Source of the DNA: Desulfuromonas sp.
GTDB lineage: Bacteria; Desulfobacterota; Desulfuromonadia; Desulfuromonadales; UBA2294
NCBI GenBank assembly: GCA_002869615.1
Contig: PKUH01000099.1
Coordinates: forward strand, 18,910-82,909
DNA: 64,000 nt
Direction: 5' to 3'
Shown: piece after piece, positions 1 to 8,746 of the stretch
Numbering within the stretch: position 1 is the stretch's first letter
How the letters are laid out: every line of letters begins with the position of its first letter
Position numbers and translations under genes: made by a program
Notes under the pieces: model-generated
Seen by the model: only the letters and a program-made list of their open reading frames with translations
The model's database searches: none
What the model was told of the DNA's origin: nothing

Positions 1-244
1 GGGTGTACAGAATATAAACGAGCCGAGGATATTATTCACCACGACCCTGGGGGTAAGGCAAAAACGGCCTCACAAGCTGTCATCTCTTTTGATCGAGGGT
101 ACTAAAACCGGGCAGGATGGTCAAATTTATCTGTAAACAGCTGCACCCGGTAAATTGGTCGCGACAATTTCTATTGTACCGGAACTTACCTTTAACCTTT
201 ATCCTCGTCCCCTATTTTGCTAGCATACCTGCTCGGAGGTCGCC
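1..244. other. Upstream region of slyX
   Basis: No open reading frame that I can support lies here. The only clear element is a GGAGG ribosome binding site at 235-239, five bases before the slyX ATG. The sequence is probably the tail of an upstream gene or intergenic region that continues outside the window. I see no convincing promoter hexamers. Confidence 0.4.
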
Positions 245-436
245 ATGTCTGAAAACGAAGAACGCTTGACCAATCTTGAACTGAAATTTATGGACCAGTC
301 GCAGCTGCTTGAAGAATTGAGTCACGAACTCGCATTCTGTCACAAGCGGATCGAAGAACTGACGCGTGAACATCGCTCAATGCAGGAAATGATGAAATCG
401 CTTGAACCTGAGAATCAAGTCTCTCCGGATGAATAA
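245..436 (+). CDS. slyX: SlyX family protein
   Basis: Short 63-residue acidic, almost entirely helical protein whose heptad pattern (LTNLELKFMDQ, then LLEELSHEL) fits the coiled-coil SlyX family, which is usually about 70 residues. The molecular function of SlyX is not established. The start is supported by GGAGG five bases upstream. The TAA stop overlaps the ATG of the following rhodanese gene by one base, so the two are probably translated together. Family assignment rests on length and coiled-coil pattern. Confidence 0.75.
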   Translation: MSENEERLTNLELKFMDQSQLLEELSHELAFCHKRIEELTREHRSMQEMMKSLEPENQVSPDE

Positions 437-939
437 TGAGCCTGCAATTTGATTACAGCAACCTGAAGCGGGTTTGTGTCGAAGCTGTTATTATCGTCTG
501 TTTTGCAATGGCAATCGGACTCGCTTTTAATCACCAGATGTTGATGGCTTCTTTTTCCGGAAAGGTCGTGGCCACAGCGCTCCCTGATGCCGCCGTTGAT
601 GAGCCGATCCCGGTTCCGGTGACCCTTCAGGATGTGCAGAAGTTGATGAACCGTTCGGTGCTGATTGACGCCCGGATTGCAGAGCTTTACCGTACGGGGC
701 ATTTACCGGGTGCCGTTTCTCTGCCGATGGATGAAGTTGAAGAACGCCTGCCGGTTTTTTCGGAAAAGTATCCCGGTACCCGATCGCTGATTGTCTACTG
801 CAATGGCTATGGCTGCATTGACTCCTATGACCTTGCCGTGCGCTTGCTGCGGCTCGGTTATAACGACGTCATGGTCTACGAGGCGGGATATCCGGAGTGG
901 CGGGATGCCGGACTGCCGGTTGAAGGAGGCACGCCATGA
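436..939 (+). CDS. Membrane-anchored rhodanese-like domain protein
   Basis: 167 residues. A hydrophobic segment at about 16-32 is a likely membrane anchor, followed by one rhodanese domain at about 62-165. Rhodanese hallmarks are visible: the DAR at 78-80, the GHLPGA turn at 88-93 and the active-site loop beginning at Cys122 (CNGYGC). Rhodaneses carry sulfane sulfur on this cysteine; with an N-terminal anchor the domain would probably be periplasmic. The gene overlaps slyX by one base and the next gene by four, making a three-gene unit with the MauE/DoxX protein, which suggests a shared redox or sulfur role (inference). Confidence 0.82.
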   Translation: MSLQFDYSNLKRVCVEAVIIVCFAMAIGLAFNHQMLMASFSGKVVATALPDAAVDEPIPVPVTLQDVQKLMNRSVLIDARIAELYRTGHLPGAVSLPMDEVEERLPVFSEKYPGTRSLIVYCNGYGCIDSYDLAVRLLRLGYNDVMVYEAGYPEWRDAGLPVEGGTP

Positions 940-1379
940 AACGGAGCGGCCGGCTCTCTTACCATCTCTGCCGGGTCATTCTCGGCGCCTTCTTTATTTA
1001 TGCCGGGAGTCTGAAGATCAGCGATGCTCCGGCCTTTGCCGGCCAGATCGCGGCCTACCAGATTCTGCCGTACCAGTGGAATTATGTTGCGGCTGCAGTC
1101 TTACCGTGGATTGAGCTGCTTTGCGGGCTGCTCCTGCTGATGAACCGCAAGGTTCGACCGGCGGCACTCGTTGTTGGTGTGCTCAGTATTGTTTTCATGG
1201 TTGCCCTGTCAACGGTGATCTATCGTGGCTTGAATATTGACTGCGGATGTTTCGGCCCCAACGTACACTCGACTCCACAGCAGGCGTTGTTGCGCAATGT
1301 CCTGATTCTGGCGCTGGCGCATTTCGTTTTTCATTTGCGCAATAAGTATTCGAAAAAGGAATTGAAAGGCAGTAGATAG
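936..1379 (+). CDS. MauE/DoxX-type integral membrane redox protein
   Basis: 147 residues with four predicted membrane helices (about 12-29, 51-70, 76-97 and 118-134). A conserved-looking CGCFG motif lies at Cys103/Cys105, the cysteine pair typical of the MauE/DoxX-like membrane family, whose members are thought to take part in thiol redox or quinone-linked electron transfer. The ATG overlaps the rhodanese stop by four bases. A tandem heptamer array starts 17 bases after the stop. The substrate is unknown. Confidence 0.75.
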   Translation: MKRSGRLSYHLCRVILGAFFIYAGSLKISDAPAFAGQIAAYQILPYQWNYVAAAVLPWIELLCGLLLLMNRKVRPAALVVGVLSIVFMVALSTVIYRGLNIDCGCFGPNVHSTPQQALLRNVLILALAHFVFHLRNKYSKKELKGSR

Positions 1380-1395
1380 TAAGCAGTAAGCTTAA

Positions 1396-1465
1396 AACTG
1401 CCAACTGCCAACTGCCAACTGCCAACTGCCAACTGCCAACTGACAACTGATAACTGATAACTGAA
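1396..1465. repeat. Tandem heptamer array AACTGCC x10
   Basis: Ten consecutive 7-bp units: six exact AACTGCC copies (1396-1437) followed by the variants AACTGAC, AACTGAT, AACTGAT and AACTGAA. The array fills almost all of the gap between the MauE/DoxX gene and epmB and ends five bases before the epmB ATG, so it occupies the place where the ribosome binding site would normally be. Two more 7-bp arrays with other unit sequences occur at 49077-49152. Confidence 0.95.
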
Positions 1466-1470
1466 TCCCC

Positions 1471-2517
1471 ATGGAACCCTGGCAACAACAACTCAAGACT
1501 TCCCTCACCGAGCCGCTGTCGCTGGCCAGTAGGCTGAATCTCGATGTTGGTGACGTCAGGGCCGTCGCCGAAAAATACCCGGTGCAGCTGACGCCCTACC
1601 TGCTCGAACTTTTAGCCGACCGGACCCATCCGTTCTGGAAGCAGTTCGTTCCCGATCCGGCCGAACTGGCCGATGATGTGGCGTCGGAGGATCCGTTGGC
1701 GGAGCAGGAAAAGTCACCGGTGCCGGCTGTTGTTCACCGCTACCCGGGCCGGGTTCTGCTGCTGGCGGCGAACAGCTGCGCTGCCTATTGTCGATTCTGC
1801 ACCCGCAAGCGCCGGGTGGGCAATCGCGACCAATCATTGTCGTTCGGCCAGGTCCTGGATGGTATCGACTATGTCGCCGACCACCCGGAAGTTAATGAAG
1901 TCATTCTCTCCGGCGGCGACCCCCTGACGATGAATGATGGCCTGCTCCGGGAGCTTCTCGATCGGCTACGTCGAATTCAACATGTTGAAATCATCCGGAT
2001 TGCAACCCGCATGCCGGCGGTGTTGCCGGAGCGGGTCACCGAGTCGTTTGCGGCGATGCTCCGGACGTTTCAGCCGATTTACCTGACGACCCATTTCAAC
2101 CATCCGGCCGAGCTGACGCCGGCTGCGGTCGAAGCCTGCCGGCGCCTGGCCGATGCCGGGATCCCGCTGGCCAACCAGACGGTCTTGTTGCAAGGGGTCA
2201 ACGACGATATTGAAAGTCTCAGCCAGCTTTGTCTTCAGCTCCTGAAAATACGGGTCCGCCCGTATTATCTGCATCAGCTCGATTCGGTTCGCGGAACCGG
2301 CCATTTCCGGGTATCATTGGCAAGAGGGGTTGATTTGATCGGGCAGTTGCGTCAACAGGTCTCCGGATTGGCCATGCCGCATTATATTGTCGATTCACCC
2401 GGCGGTCATGGCAAGGTCGAACTGCTACCGGAAAATGTTCTGGCCAGAGGCGACAGACAATGGGTTTTGCGGGCTCCCGACGGAACTTCGGTGACCGTAC
2501 AGAGCGAAGGAGATTGA
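1471..2517 (+). CDS. epmB: EF-P (R)-beta-lysine modification lysine 2,3-aminomutase EpmB
   Basis: 348 residues, a radical SAM enzyme of the KamA family. The CxxxCxxC cluster motif is Cys103, Cys107, Cys110 (SCAAYCRFCTRK). The PLP-binding PGGHGK motif places the Schiff-base lysine near residue 315. Length and lack of extra C-terminal domains fit EpmB, which makes (R)-beta-lysine for attachment to EF-P, rather than the longer catabolic aminomutases. epmA and efp lie 5-8 kb away on the other strand, supporting this. The ATG has no clear Shine-Dalgarno sequence because a heptamer array ends just upstream. The stop is immediately followed by the next ATG. Confidence 0.88.
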   Translation: MEPWQQQLKTSLTEPLSLASRLNLDVGDVRAVAEKYPVQLTPYLLELLADRTHPFWKQFVPDPAELADDVASEDPLAEQEKSPVPAVVHRYPGRVLLLAANSCAAYCRFCTRKRRVGNRDQSLSFGQVLDGIDYVADHPEVNEVILSGGDPLTMNDGLLRELLDRLRRIQHVEIIRIATRMPAVLPERVTESFAAMLRTFQPIYLTTHFNHPAELTPAAVEACRRLADAGIPLANQTVLLQGVNDDIESLSQLCLQLLKIRVRPYYLHQLDSVRGTGHFRVSLARGVDLIGQLRQQVSGLAMPHYIVDSPGGHGKVELLPENVLARGDRQWVLRAPDGTSVTVQSEGD

Positions 2518-3576
2518 ATGGAACCGACACTGCACAAGCATGGTCGCCGCAACCAGTTCGCCAGCGATAATTACGCCGGAATATGTCCGGAGGCCTGGCA
2601 GGCGATGCAGGAAGCGAATCACGGCTTCTCGAATTCCTACGGCGACGATCTCTGGACGGAAAAAGCCTGTAATGCCTTGCGTGAATTTTTTGATTTCGAG
2701 TGCCAGGTCTTCTTTGTCTTTAACGGCACGGCGGCCAACTCGCTCGCCCTGGCCTCGCTCTGTCGTTCCTATCACAGTATCCTCTGTCACGAACTGGCGC
2801 ATATCGAGACCGACGAATGCGGCGCTCCCGAATTTTTTTCCAACGGCACCAAGGTTCTTCTGGTTCCGGGCGCTGATGGCAAGGTTGATCTCGAGGCGGT
2901 AGCCAATACCGTGACCCGCCGGGCCGACATCCATTATCCGAAGCCGAAGGTTCTGTCGATCACCCAGGCGACCGAACTCGGTGGTGTTTACATTTCGGAA
3001 GAATTGCAGGCGATTAAGGCGATTGCCGAAGAATACGATCTCAGGGTTCATATGGACGGAGCCCGCTTTGCCAACGCAGTCGCTTCGCTTGATGCCGAAC
3101 CGAAAGAGATCACCTGGCAGGCCGGTGTCGACGTGTTGACCTTTGGTGGCGCAAAAAACGGGATGGCAGTTGGTGAAGCCGTGGTCTTCTTTAATAACGA
3201 CCTGGCCGAAGAGTTCGACTATCGCTGCAAGCAGGCGGGGCAGCTCGCTTCGAAGATGCGATACCTGTCGGCGCCATGGTATGGATTGTTGAAGGATGGG
3301 GCGCTGCTTCGGCATGCCGCTCACGCCAATCGGATGGCCCGTGAACTGGCCGAGGATCTGAGCTCGATCCCGGGAATTGAAATCGTACACCCGGTTAAGG
3401 CCAATGCCGTCTTTGTCCGGATGCCGGAATATCTGCTTGAATCAGTGCTTGCCCGAGGCTGGTATTTCTATACCTTTATCGGCACCGGTGAGGCCCGCCT
3501 GATGTGCTCCTGGCAAACCTCGGAAGAGGATATCGCCGAGCTGGTCAGTGACCTGCGTGAGCTGGTGCAGGGATGA
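2518..3576 (+). CDS. ltaE: Low-specificity L-threonine aldolase
   Basis: 352 residues, fold-type I PLP enzyme of the threonine/beta-eliminating lyase family, which splits L-threonine or L-allo-threonine into glycine and acetaldehyde. The SDNYAG N-terminal signature (16-21), the HMDGAR motif (178-183) and the PLP lysine at 213 in FGGAKNG are visible. The ATG directly abuts the epmB TGA and the 3' end overlaps the next acetyltransferase, so the three genes are probably cotranscribed. No functional link to EF-P modification is evident. Confidence 0.88.
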   Translation: MEPTLHKHGRRNQFASDNYAGICPEAWQAMQEANHGFSNSYGDDLWTEKACNALREFFDFECQVFFVFNGTAANSLALASLCRSYHSILCHELAHIETDECGAPEFFSNGTKVLLVPGADGKVDLEAVANTVTRRADIHYPKPKVLSITQATELGGVYISEELQAIKAIAEEYDLRVHMDGARFANAVASLDAEPKEITWQAGVDVLTFGGAKNGMAVGEAVVFFNNDLAEEFDYRCKQAGQLASKMRYLSAPWYGLLKDGALLRHAAHANRMARELAEDLSSIPGIEIVHPVKANAVFVRMPEYLLESVLARGWYFYTFIGTGEARLMCSWQTSEEDIAELVSDLRELVQG

Positions 3577-4037
3577 CGATGATTGTTGATGTCGAAACGC
3601 CTGAACAGCTTGCTGCCGCGCGCCAGATTTTTCGTGATTATGCCGCATCGCTCGATATCGACCTTGAGTTCCAGGGATTCAGTTCCGAGGTCGCTGCGTT
3701 GCCGGGTGAATATGCGCCGCCGACCGGGGCGTTGCTGCTGGCGGTAGAAGAGGGCGAATGTCTCGGCTGTGTCGCCTTGCGTAAACTCGAAGAGGGCGTC
3801 TGCGAGATGAAGCGGCTATATGTCGCCGAAGCGGGTCGGGGGCACGGTCTCGGTCTCAAACTGGCCGAAGCGATCATTGTCCGGGCCTGTGAGCTCGGCT
3901 ATGATAAAATGCGCCTCGATACATTGGCAACGATGACCGAAGCGCGGGCGCTCTATGCATCGCTCGGCTTCCGACCGGTGGAACCGTACTGTCACAATCC
4001 CCTGCCCGGAGCCGAGTTCTATGAGCTTGAACTCTGA
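3573..4037 (+). CDS. GNAT family N-acetyltransferase
   Basis: 154 residues. The acetyl-CoA binding motif A is visible as [14 protein letters not shown] followed by an amphipathic helix, and a C-terminal [13 protein letters not shown] segment is typical of GNAT enzymes. The substrate cannot be read from the sequence. The ATG overlaps the stop of the threonine aldolase by four bases; an internal ATG two codons later is also possible. The TGA stop is the left half of a TGATCA palindrome whose right half is the stop of the opposite-strand gene, so there is no spacer between the two convergent genes. Confidence 0.85.
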   Translation: MTMIVDVETPEQLAAARQIFRDYAASLDIDLEFQGFSSEVAALPGEYAPPTGALLLAVEEGECLGCVALRKLEEGVCEMKRLYVAEAGRGHGLGLKLAEAIIVRACELGYDKMRLDTLATMTEARALYASLGFRPVEPYCHNPLPGAEFYELEL

Positions 4038-4595
4038 TCAGGACCCGCCAAGCATCCCTTTCTTCATGTCGACATCGGCCGGCTGGTCGCCGAGATAGAT
4101 CAACAGGATCCCCTGCGCGAGCTCTTTTGATTCGATCGAGCCGAGATCCCGGCCGTTATGGGTTGCCCTGACCCGGCCATCGGCTCCGAGGATCAGGTCG
4201 ACCTGGTCGCCGGCGACAAAATCATCGCCGAAGAGGCCGAGGAATTTCCTGACCGGCGGGGTTGCGACCAGTTTCGGCGAGTTTTTTTCAAACCCCTCGG
4301 CAAAGGCGTCGATAATCTTTTTCTTGTCGACCTTTTTATAGAGGAAATCCATCCGGATCAGTTTGTTGCCGGTCATGTCGAGAACCTGGCTGGCCCGGGT
4401 TGTCTTTTGCGGCGTATATAGCGAACCGACATAGACCTTGACGAAAACAAACTTCTTGCGGATGCCGTAACCGTTCAATTGCAGCTTCTCTCCGGCGACC
4501 TCGGTCTCGCTGGCGATGTTGACGCCGGCCACTTCAACAGCCAGGGCATTGCCGGAACAGAAGAGAATCAACAGGAAGATCAGAATGCTTTTCAT
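4038..4595 (-). CDS. Secreted chalcone isomerase-like domain protein
   Basis: 185 residues with a clear signal peptide (MKSILIFLLILFCSGNALA, cleavage near 19-20). The mature part resembles the bacterial chalcone isomerase-like family (Chalcone_3-type): a GYGIRKKFVFVKVYVGSLYTP-like opening strand region, a central basic/helical stretch and a C-terminal helix ending in a lipid-like LLIYLGDQPAD loop. Bacterial members are periplasmic and of unknown function; they are not expected to be flavonoid enzymes. It stands alone, facing the rhomboid gene in the same direction and abutting the acetyltransferase tail to tail. Confidence 0.75.
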   Translation of the reverse strand: MKSILIFLLILFCSGNALAVEVAGVNIASETEVAGEKLQLNGYGIRKKFVFVKVYVGSLYTPQKTTRASQVLDMTGNKLIRMDFLYKKVDKKKIIDAFAEGFEKNSPKLVATPPVRKFLGLFGDDFVAGDQVDLILGADGRVRATHNGRDLGSIESKELAQGILLIYLGDQPADVDMKKGMLGGS

Positions 4596-4623
4596 GGCAG
4601 TCTCCTTTTCTTTGCCAACGGTG

Positions 4624-6525
4624 TCAGCTGATTTTGATCTGAACTTTCTCCATCATAGGTGATTGCGGGAATAGTTCGGCAAAAAGTTGATAGTGTCGGT
4701 TGGCCGAATCGGCAAAGCCACCGATTTCGAGCAGGCGGGCACACTGGAACACCGCTTTCTCGCGAATGGTCGGCGGCGTTGTCGCATCGGCTGAAAGTAT
4801 CTCGAGGCAGCGGGTCGCCATCTCCAGGTCCTTCTCCTTGTGGAAAATCGAAGCAAGGCGGAACAGGGTCGGATGGTCGGTTCCCTTGAAGTAGATATTA
4901 TAGTACTCCCGAAAAGCTAATGCTGCCTTCAGCGGTTCCTTGTGCGCGAAAATCCTGATAGCCTTGCTGTAGAAATCTCCACCTTCATCACTCGGGCCGT
5001 ACTTCGAGTTAATCTGCCCCAACATCAACATCGCCTCGGCGTTCCCCGGATCCCGCTGTAATGCATAACGGAGCGATGCCTCGCCGGTCTCAAGATTGAC
5101 CTTGCCGGTTTCCATTGCCTGAGTGCCGATATCCATATGGCGTTCATCGATTGCCTCTTCCCCGAGTTTAAACATCATGGCAAGAATCACCCCGCCGAGC
5201 ATGCCGCCGATATGAGCCCAATGCCCGATGTTGGAAGTATTGGTCCCGGCGATCTGGCCGATGCCGCCGGAAAGGTCGGAGAGGAAAAAGAGGCCGATAA
5301 TGACCAGGGAATTGAGTCGGACCTTGAGGCTGATCGGCAGAATCAGCGAAAAAATTCCGAGGATCGGCAATGGAAAAACCATGCTCTTGAAGTAGCAGCG
5401 GATTGCGAATATTCCCATCACTCCCGATATCGCGCCGGATGCACCGAGCAGGTGCCCGGATGCACCATGAAATACCCGAACAATGAGCACAAAAAGGAGC
5501 CCTGACGCCAGTCCGGATAAAATATAAAAAAGCAGAAAACGGCCATGGCCGATCCGTTTTTCAACGACAGTTCCAACCGCCCAGAGAAACAGCATGTTTC
5601 CCCAGAGGTGGCCCTGTCCGGCATGCAAAAACTGGTGGGTGAAGGCACTCACCGGAACATTAAACAGGTTCGGCTCGTGCGGCAGAAAGACGAAGCCCTT
5701 GATGGTTTCGACATCGACATTCATCTCGATGCCGTAAAATACAAAGATATTGATAAAAATGATCGCATAGGTGATGCCTGCCACCCCTTCGGTCTTTTTT
5801 TCTCCTTCGGCATACATGACCGGCATGAAGGTGATGTACTCCTTCAGGACCTGAAAATATGTTCTGCCACTTTCGGCGGCCATAATGCGGACATAGCAGG
5901 AGAGTAGGAGCGGAGCGAAGAGAAAGCCGAGAAATAGCAGGAACCTGAAGTCAGCAAGGGTGCTCTTCAGGGCAAGGATGATGCCGATCAGGATGAAAGA
6001 CTTGAGGACAAACGCTTTTTCCCGGTGGTCGGAAAAATAGGCTGACACACGTTCAAGAAAAGAGGCGTTCTGCGGCAGTGGGGCCGCATCGCCCGGAGTA
6101 ATGATCGGTGCTGATTGAGCCGGGGGTTGTTCCTTCGTACCGGAAGTTGAATCTCCGGCTGTTGCTCGTTGTTGCTGTTTAAGGAGTTTCTCAAAAATGA
6201 CGCCACATTGAATGCAGGTTGTCCCCTGCTCCTGTTCTGTTGTGCATTTCGGACAGCGAAAGATTTCCGGTTCCGGCGGTGGTGGCGGGGCTGGCATCTC
6301 CTTGATGTCGCAATCGGCACCGGTTTTGTCGAGTAGCGCCTTGTACTTTGCTGCGGTGGCCTGGTCGAGATTTTTTTTCAGGATAAACGGATCGCCGGAG
6401 AAAAAACGATGCATGGTTTCATCGTCATATTTGCAGAGGGCCTGAACCTTCTCCCAAACTTCACTGCGCTCATATCCCGGCAGCAGAAAGCCACGAAAAA
6501 CAAGATGGAATTGCTGATGGCTCAT
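4624..6525 (-). CDS. Rhomboid family intramembrane serine protease with zinc ribbon and TPR domain
   Basis: 633 residues, far longer than a simple rhomboid. An N-terminal cytosolic region contains a zinc ribbon (Cys91, Cys94, Cys104, Cys107). Membrane helices begin near 172. The rhomboid core carries GHLWGN at 305-310, the catalytic serine in GASG (Ser363) and the partner histidine in WAHIGG (His438), so it should be active. After about 465 there is a soluble C-terminal part with TPR-like helical repeats. Rhomboids cut transmembrane substrates within the membrane; the TPR and zinc ribbon suggest partner binding. No substrate is evident. A GGAGGGGG ribosome site precedes the ATG. Confidence 0.88.
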   Translation of the reverse strand: MSHQQFHLVFRGFLLPGYERSEVWEKVQALCKYDDETMHRFFSGDPFILKKNLDQATAAKYKALLDKTGADCDIKEMPAPPPPPEPEIFRCPKCTTEQEQGTTCIQCGVIFEKLLKQQQRATAGDSTSGTKEQPPAQSAPIITPGDAAPLPQNASFLERVSAYFSDHREKAFVLKSFILIGIILALKSTLADFRFLLFLGFLFAPLLLSCYVRIMAAESGRTYFQVLKEYITFMPVMYAEGEKKTEGVAGITYAIIFINIFVFYGIEMNVDVETIKGFVFLPHEPNLFNVPVSAFTHQFLHAGQGHLWGNMLFLWAVGTVVEKRIGHGRFLLFYILSGLASGLLFVLIVRVFHGASGHLLGASGAISGVMGIFAIRCYFKSMVFPLPILGIFSLILPISLKVRLNSLVIIGLFFLSDLSGGIGQIAGTNTSNIGHWAHIGGMLGGVILAMMFKLGEEAIDERHMDIGTQAMETGKVNLETGEASLRYALQRDPGNAEAMLMLGQINSKYGPSDEGGDFYSKAIRIFAHKEPLKAALAFREYYNIYFKGTDHPTLFRLASIFHKEKDLEMATRCLEILSADATTPPTIREKAVFQCARLLEIGGFADSANRHYQLFAELFPQSPMMEKVQIKIS

Positions 6526-6644
6526 GCGATCATCCCCCTCCGCGATAATTTAAAACAGTTATCTTTATAACATGTAAAATGGATAGTGAACAAGAAGTCA
6601 GAAAAGGTGTTTTGCGGGGTAAGTCATCAAGTGCGACGAGATAC

Positions 6645-7196
6645 TCAATAGTAAAGCATCAGGAACAGAATCGGGATACCGCATCCGGCGGCGGTCAGGA
6701 TCAGGCACCGTTTGCGCATTCTCCCTTTCGGTAGCAACAGCAGCCCGGTCAGGGCGAGCAGAATCATTCCCCCGGCGTATAGGTCAGCCATCCAGGTCCA
6801 GGCTTTTTTCGGATGGTTGAGGTGCAGGAAATTCAGCGGATACCAGAAGCTGCGTGGTTCGATGCGCTCATGCACGACCTTGCCGCTCGGGAAATCATAC
6901 TGGATGACCCGGCCCTCGACAAAAACCATAACGCTCTCCGGGTCGTTCTGGAAGATATTGTCATAGGTGCTTTTTTCGCCGAGCTTGCCGAGCAGTTGTA
7001 AAACCTGGTCTTCAGAGATAACTCCTGTGAACCCGCTTGGTGGCAGCTGCGTAATCGATTTGACGACCTTGTAGTTCGGATTCCAGTCACGGATGTGATT
7101 AACTGCGATGCCGGACAAGGCATAGATCAGGGTCAGCCCGATACAGAGATAGCCGATATCACGATGCAGGGCGTGATTCCATTTGCGCCAGTTCAT
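6645..7196 (-). CDS. PepSY-associated membrane helix protein
   Basis: 183 residues with membrane helices near 15-33, 138-157 and 165-181 and a periplasmic domain between the first two. The opening WRKWNHALHRDIGY segment with its histidines, followed by a helix and an intervening PepSY-like domain, fits the PepSY-associated TM family often linked to respiration or metal handling. It lies 15 bases downstream of the DUF4920 locus on the same strand, so the two are probably one transcription unit. The exact role is unknown. Confidence 0.72.
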   Translation of the reverse strand: MNWRKWNHALHRDIGYLCIGLTLIYALSGIAVNHIRDWNPNYKVVKSITQLPPSGFTGVISEDQVLQLLGKLGEKSTYDNIFQNDPESVMVFVEGRVIQYDFPSGKVVHERIEPRSFWYPLNFLHLNHPKKAWTWMADLYAGGMILLALTGLLLLPKGRMRKRCLILTAAGCGIPILFLMLYY

Positions 7197-7211
7197 GGAG
7201 TCAGCCGCGGC

Positions 7212-7676
7212 TTACAGGTCTGGAATCTCGGCACCGAGTCCGCGCAGTTGATAAAACGTCTCACCGGATGTGACAGTGGCCGGATCGAAAGCTTCGCCGG
7301 TCTCTTCAGCGTGATGTTTTTTGCGGGCGATAACGTCCTCTTTGCTCAGGACGAATTTTTGCAGGATCCCTTCAACCGTTGCCATTTTGCCCCGGGCGGT
7401 CATCGGAAAGACCATGTCGCCATCGGTGACCTTGAAGCGGAGCTTCTGAAACGGCTTGTCGCCGGCAATGTACATCCAGCAGCCACGCGAGGCGCAGACA
7501 TCAACGATCATGCCTTTGACCTGAACTTTCTTGCCGAGGTAATTGTCCGGTGTTTCCAGTATTGACTAAACCAGAGTTGTCTTTTCAAGCGACAGCCCGG
7601 CACCAAAAGTCTGGGCAAATGAAACTGAAGAAAAAATCAGAAAAAGTAGTGATGTAATCGTTAGAATTCTTTTCAT
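7212..7676 (-). pseudogene. DUF4920-like secreted protein gene interrupted by an in-frame TAG
   Basis: Reading the minus strand from ATG 7676 gives a clean signal peptide (MKRILTITSLLFLIF..., cleavage near SFAQ), then TFGAGLSLEKTTLV, a TAG at 7566-7568, and in the same frame SILETPDNYLGKKVQVKGM followed by VDVCASRGCWMYIAG and the rest of a DUF4920-like domain to 7212. Both halves match the family's layout (short secreted protein, DVC...GCWM motif), so the TAG is a nonsense change near residue 37 rather than a frameshift. The base call cannot be checked here. A shorter product could start at the internal ATG 7511 but would lack the signal peptide. GGGAG lies seven bases before ATG 7676. Confidence 0.8.
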
Positions 7677-7803
7677 CATAAACTCCCGTAGAATTATTTT
7701 ACCAATGCTATTACAGCGTGCTTTTTAGTGTCAATATAAATATTCAGTTTTTTGAATATTTAAAGTGTGAAAGGTTGTCATCGGCTTGCCTGGGCATCTG
7801 ATG

Positions 7804-8715
7804 TCATAGTGATTCATCAGGAAAGGCAACGACGTCATTGATGTCACTGCTGTCGGTGATTAACATCACCAGGCGATCGATTCCGAGAGCGATGCCGGCT
7901 GATTGTGGCATATTGTATAGTTCTTCAAGGAATTTTTCCGGCAACGGGTTTGGCGTCTTCCCGGTCCGGCGCCGTTCCGCTTCATCCTTTTCAAAACGGG
8001 ACCGTTGCTCGCCAGGGTCGGTCAACTCCGAGAAGCCGTTTGCCAGTTCCAGTCCGCCGATGTAGAGTTCGCAGCGCTCGGCAACTTGGGGGTTGCCCGG
8101 TTTGGTCCGGGCCAGTGCCGCCAATGGTGCCGGGTAGTCGATCAGAAAGAGTGGTTGCGGGGCGAGGGCCGGTTCGACGTCGGCAGTCAGGATTTCTTCA
8201 AAACGGTTCTCTTGCAAAGCCTCTGTCGCGCTACAGGCCGCATAGCGTTTGAATGCTTCATCGACTGTCAGGCGCGGCCACGGCGGCGCCAGATCAATTT
8301 CCTGCTGCTGCCAAATGATTTTTTGCGCCGGGACGAGTCGCAGCAGCAGCTGTTCGCAGTCGTCCATCAACTTGAGATAATCGGCATGCGGCCGGTACCA
8401 CTCGAGCATCGTAAATTCCGGCAGGTGTCGGGCGCCCCGTTCATGCTCACGCCAGACCCGGCAGATTTGAAAAATATCGCCGTAACCGGCAGCGAGCAGG
8501 CGTTTCATCGCCAGCTCCGGAGAGGTCTGCAGCCACTGTTCTCCGCAAGCGACCGCATCTATGTGCGGCTCCGGTGCGTTGGCGCTGATCCGGTGCGGTG
8601 TCTCGACTTCGAGAAAGCCGCTTTCGACGAAAAAGGCCCGGATCGCTTGAATGATCCGGGCCCGTTCTGCCAGAAGTTCCTGCTTGCGGGCGAGAGCCCA
8701 GTTGAGATCAACCAT
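7804..8715 (-). CDS. epmA: EF-P lysyltransferase EpmA (GenX/PoxA/YjeA)
   Basis: About 303 residues from ATG 8715 (a TTG at 8727 is an alternative). It is a truncated class II lysyl-tRNA synthetase core without the N-terminal anticodon-binding domain, the hallmark of EpmA. Motif 2 is seen in FQICRVWREHERGARH...EFTMLEWY and motif 3 in GIALGIDRLVML. EpmA attaches (R)-beta-lysine, made by EpmB, to a conserved lysine of EF-P. The efp gene lies 160 bp upstream in the same orientation, with an inverted-repeat element in the gap. Confidence 0.93.
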   Translation of the reverse strand: MVDLNWALARKQELLAERARIIQAIRAFFVESGFLEVETPHRISANAPEPHIDAVACGEQWLQTSPELAMKRLLAAGYGDIFQICRVWREHERGARHLPEFTMLEWYRPHADYLKLMDDCEQLLLRLVPAQKIIWQQQEIDLAPPWPRLTVDEAFKRYAACSATEALQENRFEEILTADVEPALAPQPLFLIDYPAPLAALARTKPGNPQVAERCELYIGGLELANGFSELTDPGEQRSRFEKDEAERRRTGKTPNPLPEKFLEELYNMPQSAGIALGIDRLVMLITDSSDINDVVAFPDESL

Positions 8716-8746
8716 GATGGACTTCAACCATTCGAAAAAACCTTTT

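Noticed and set aside
1396..1465. CRISPR-like repetition
   Set aside because: The units are contiguous 7-bp repeats without spacers; no cas genes nearby.
2425..3390. 321-codon minus-strand frame opposite threonine aldolase
   Set aside because: Shadow frame with no domain.
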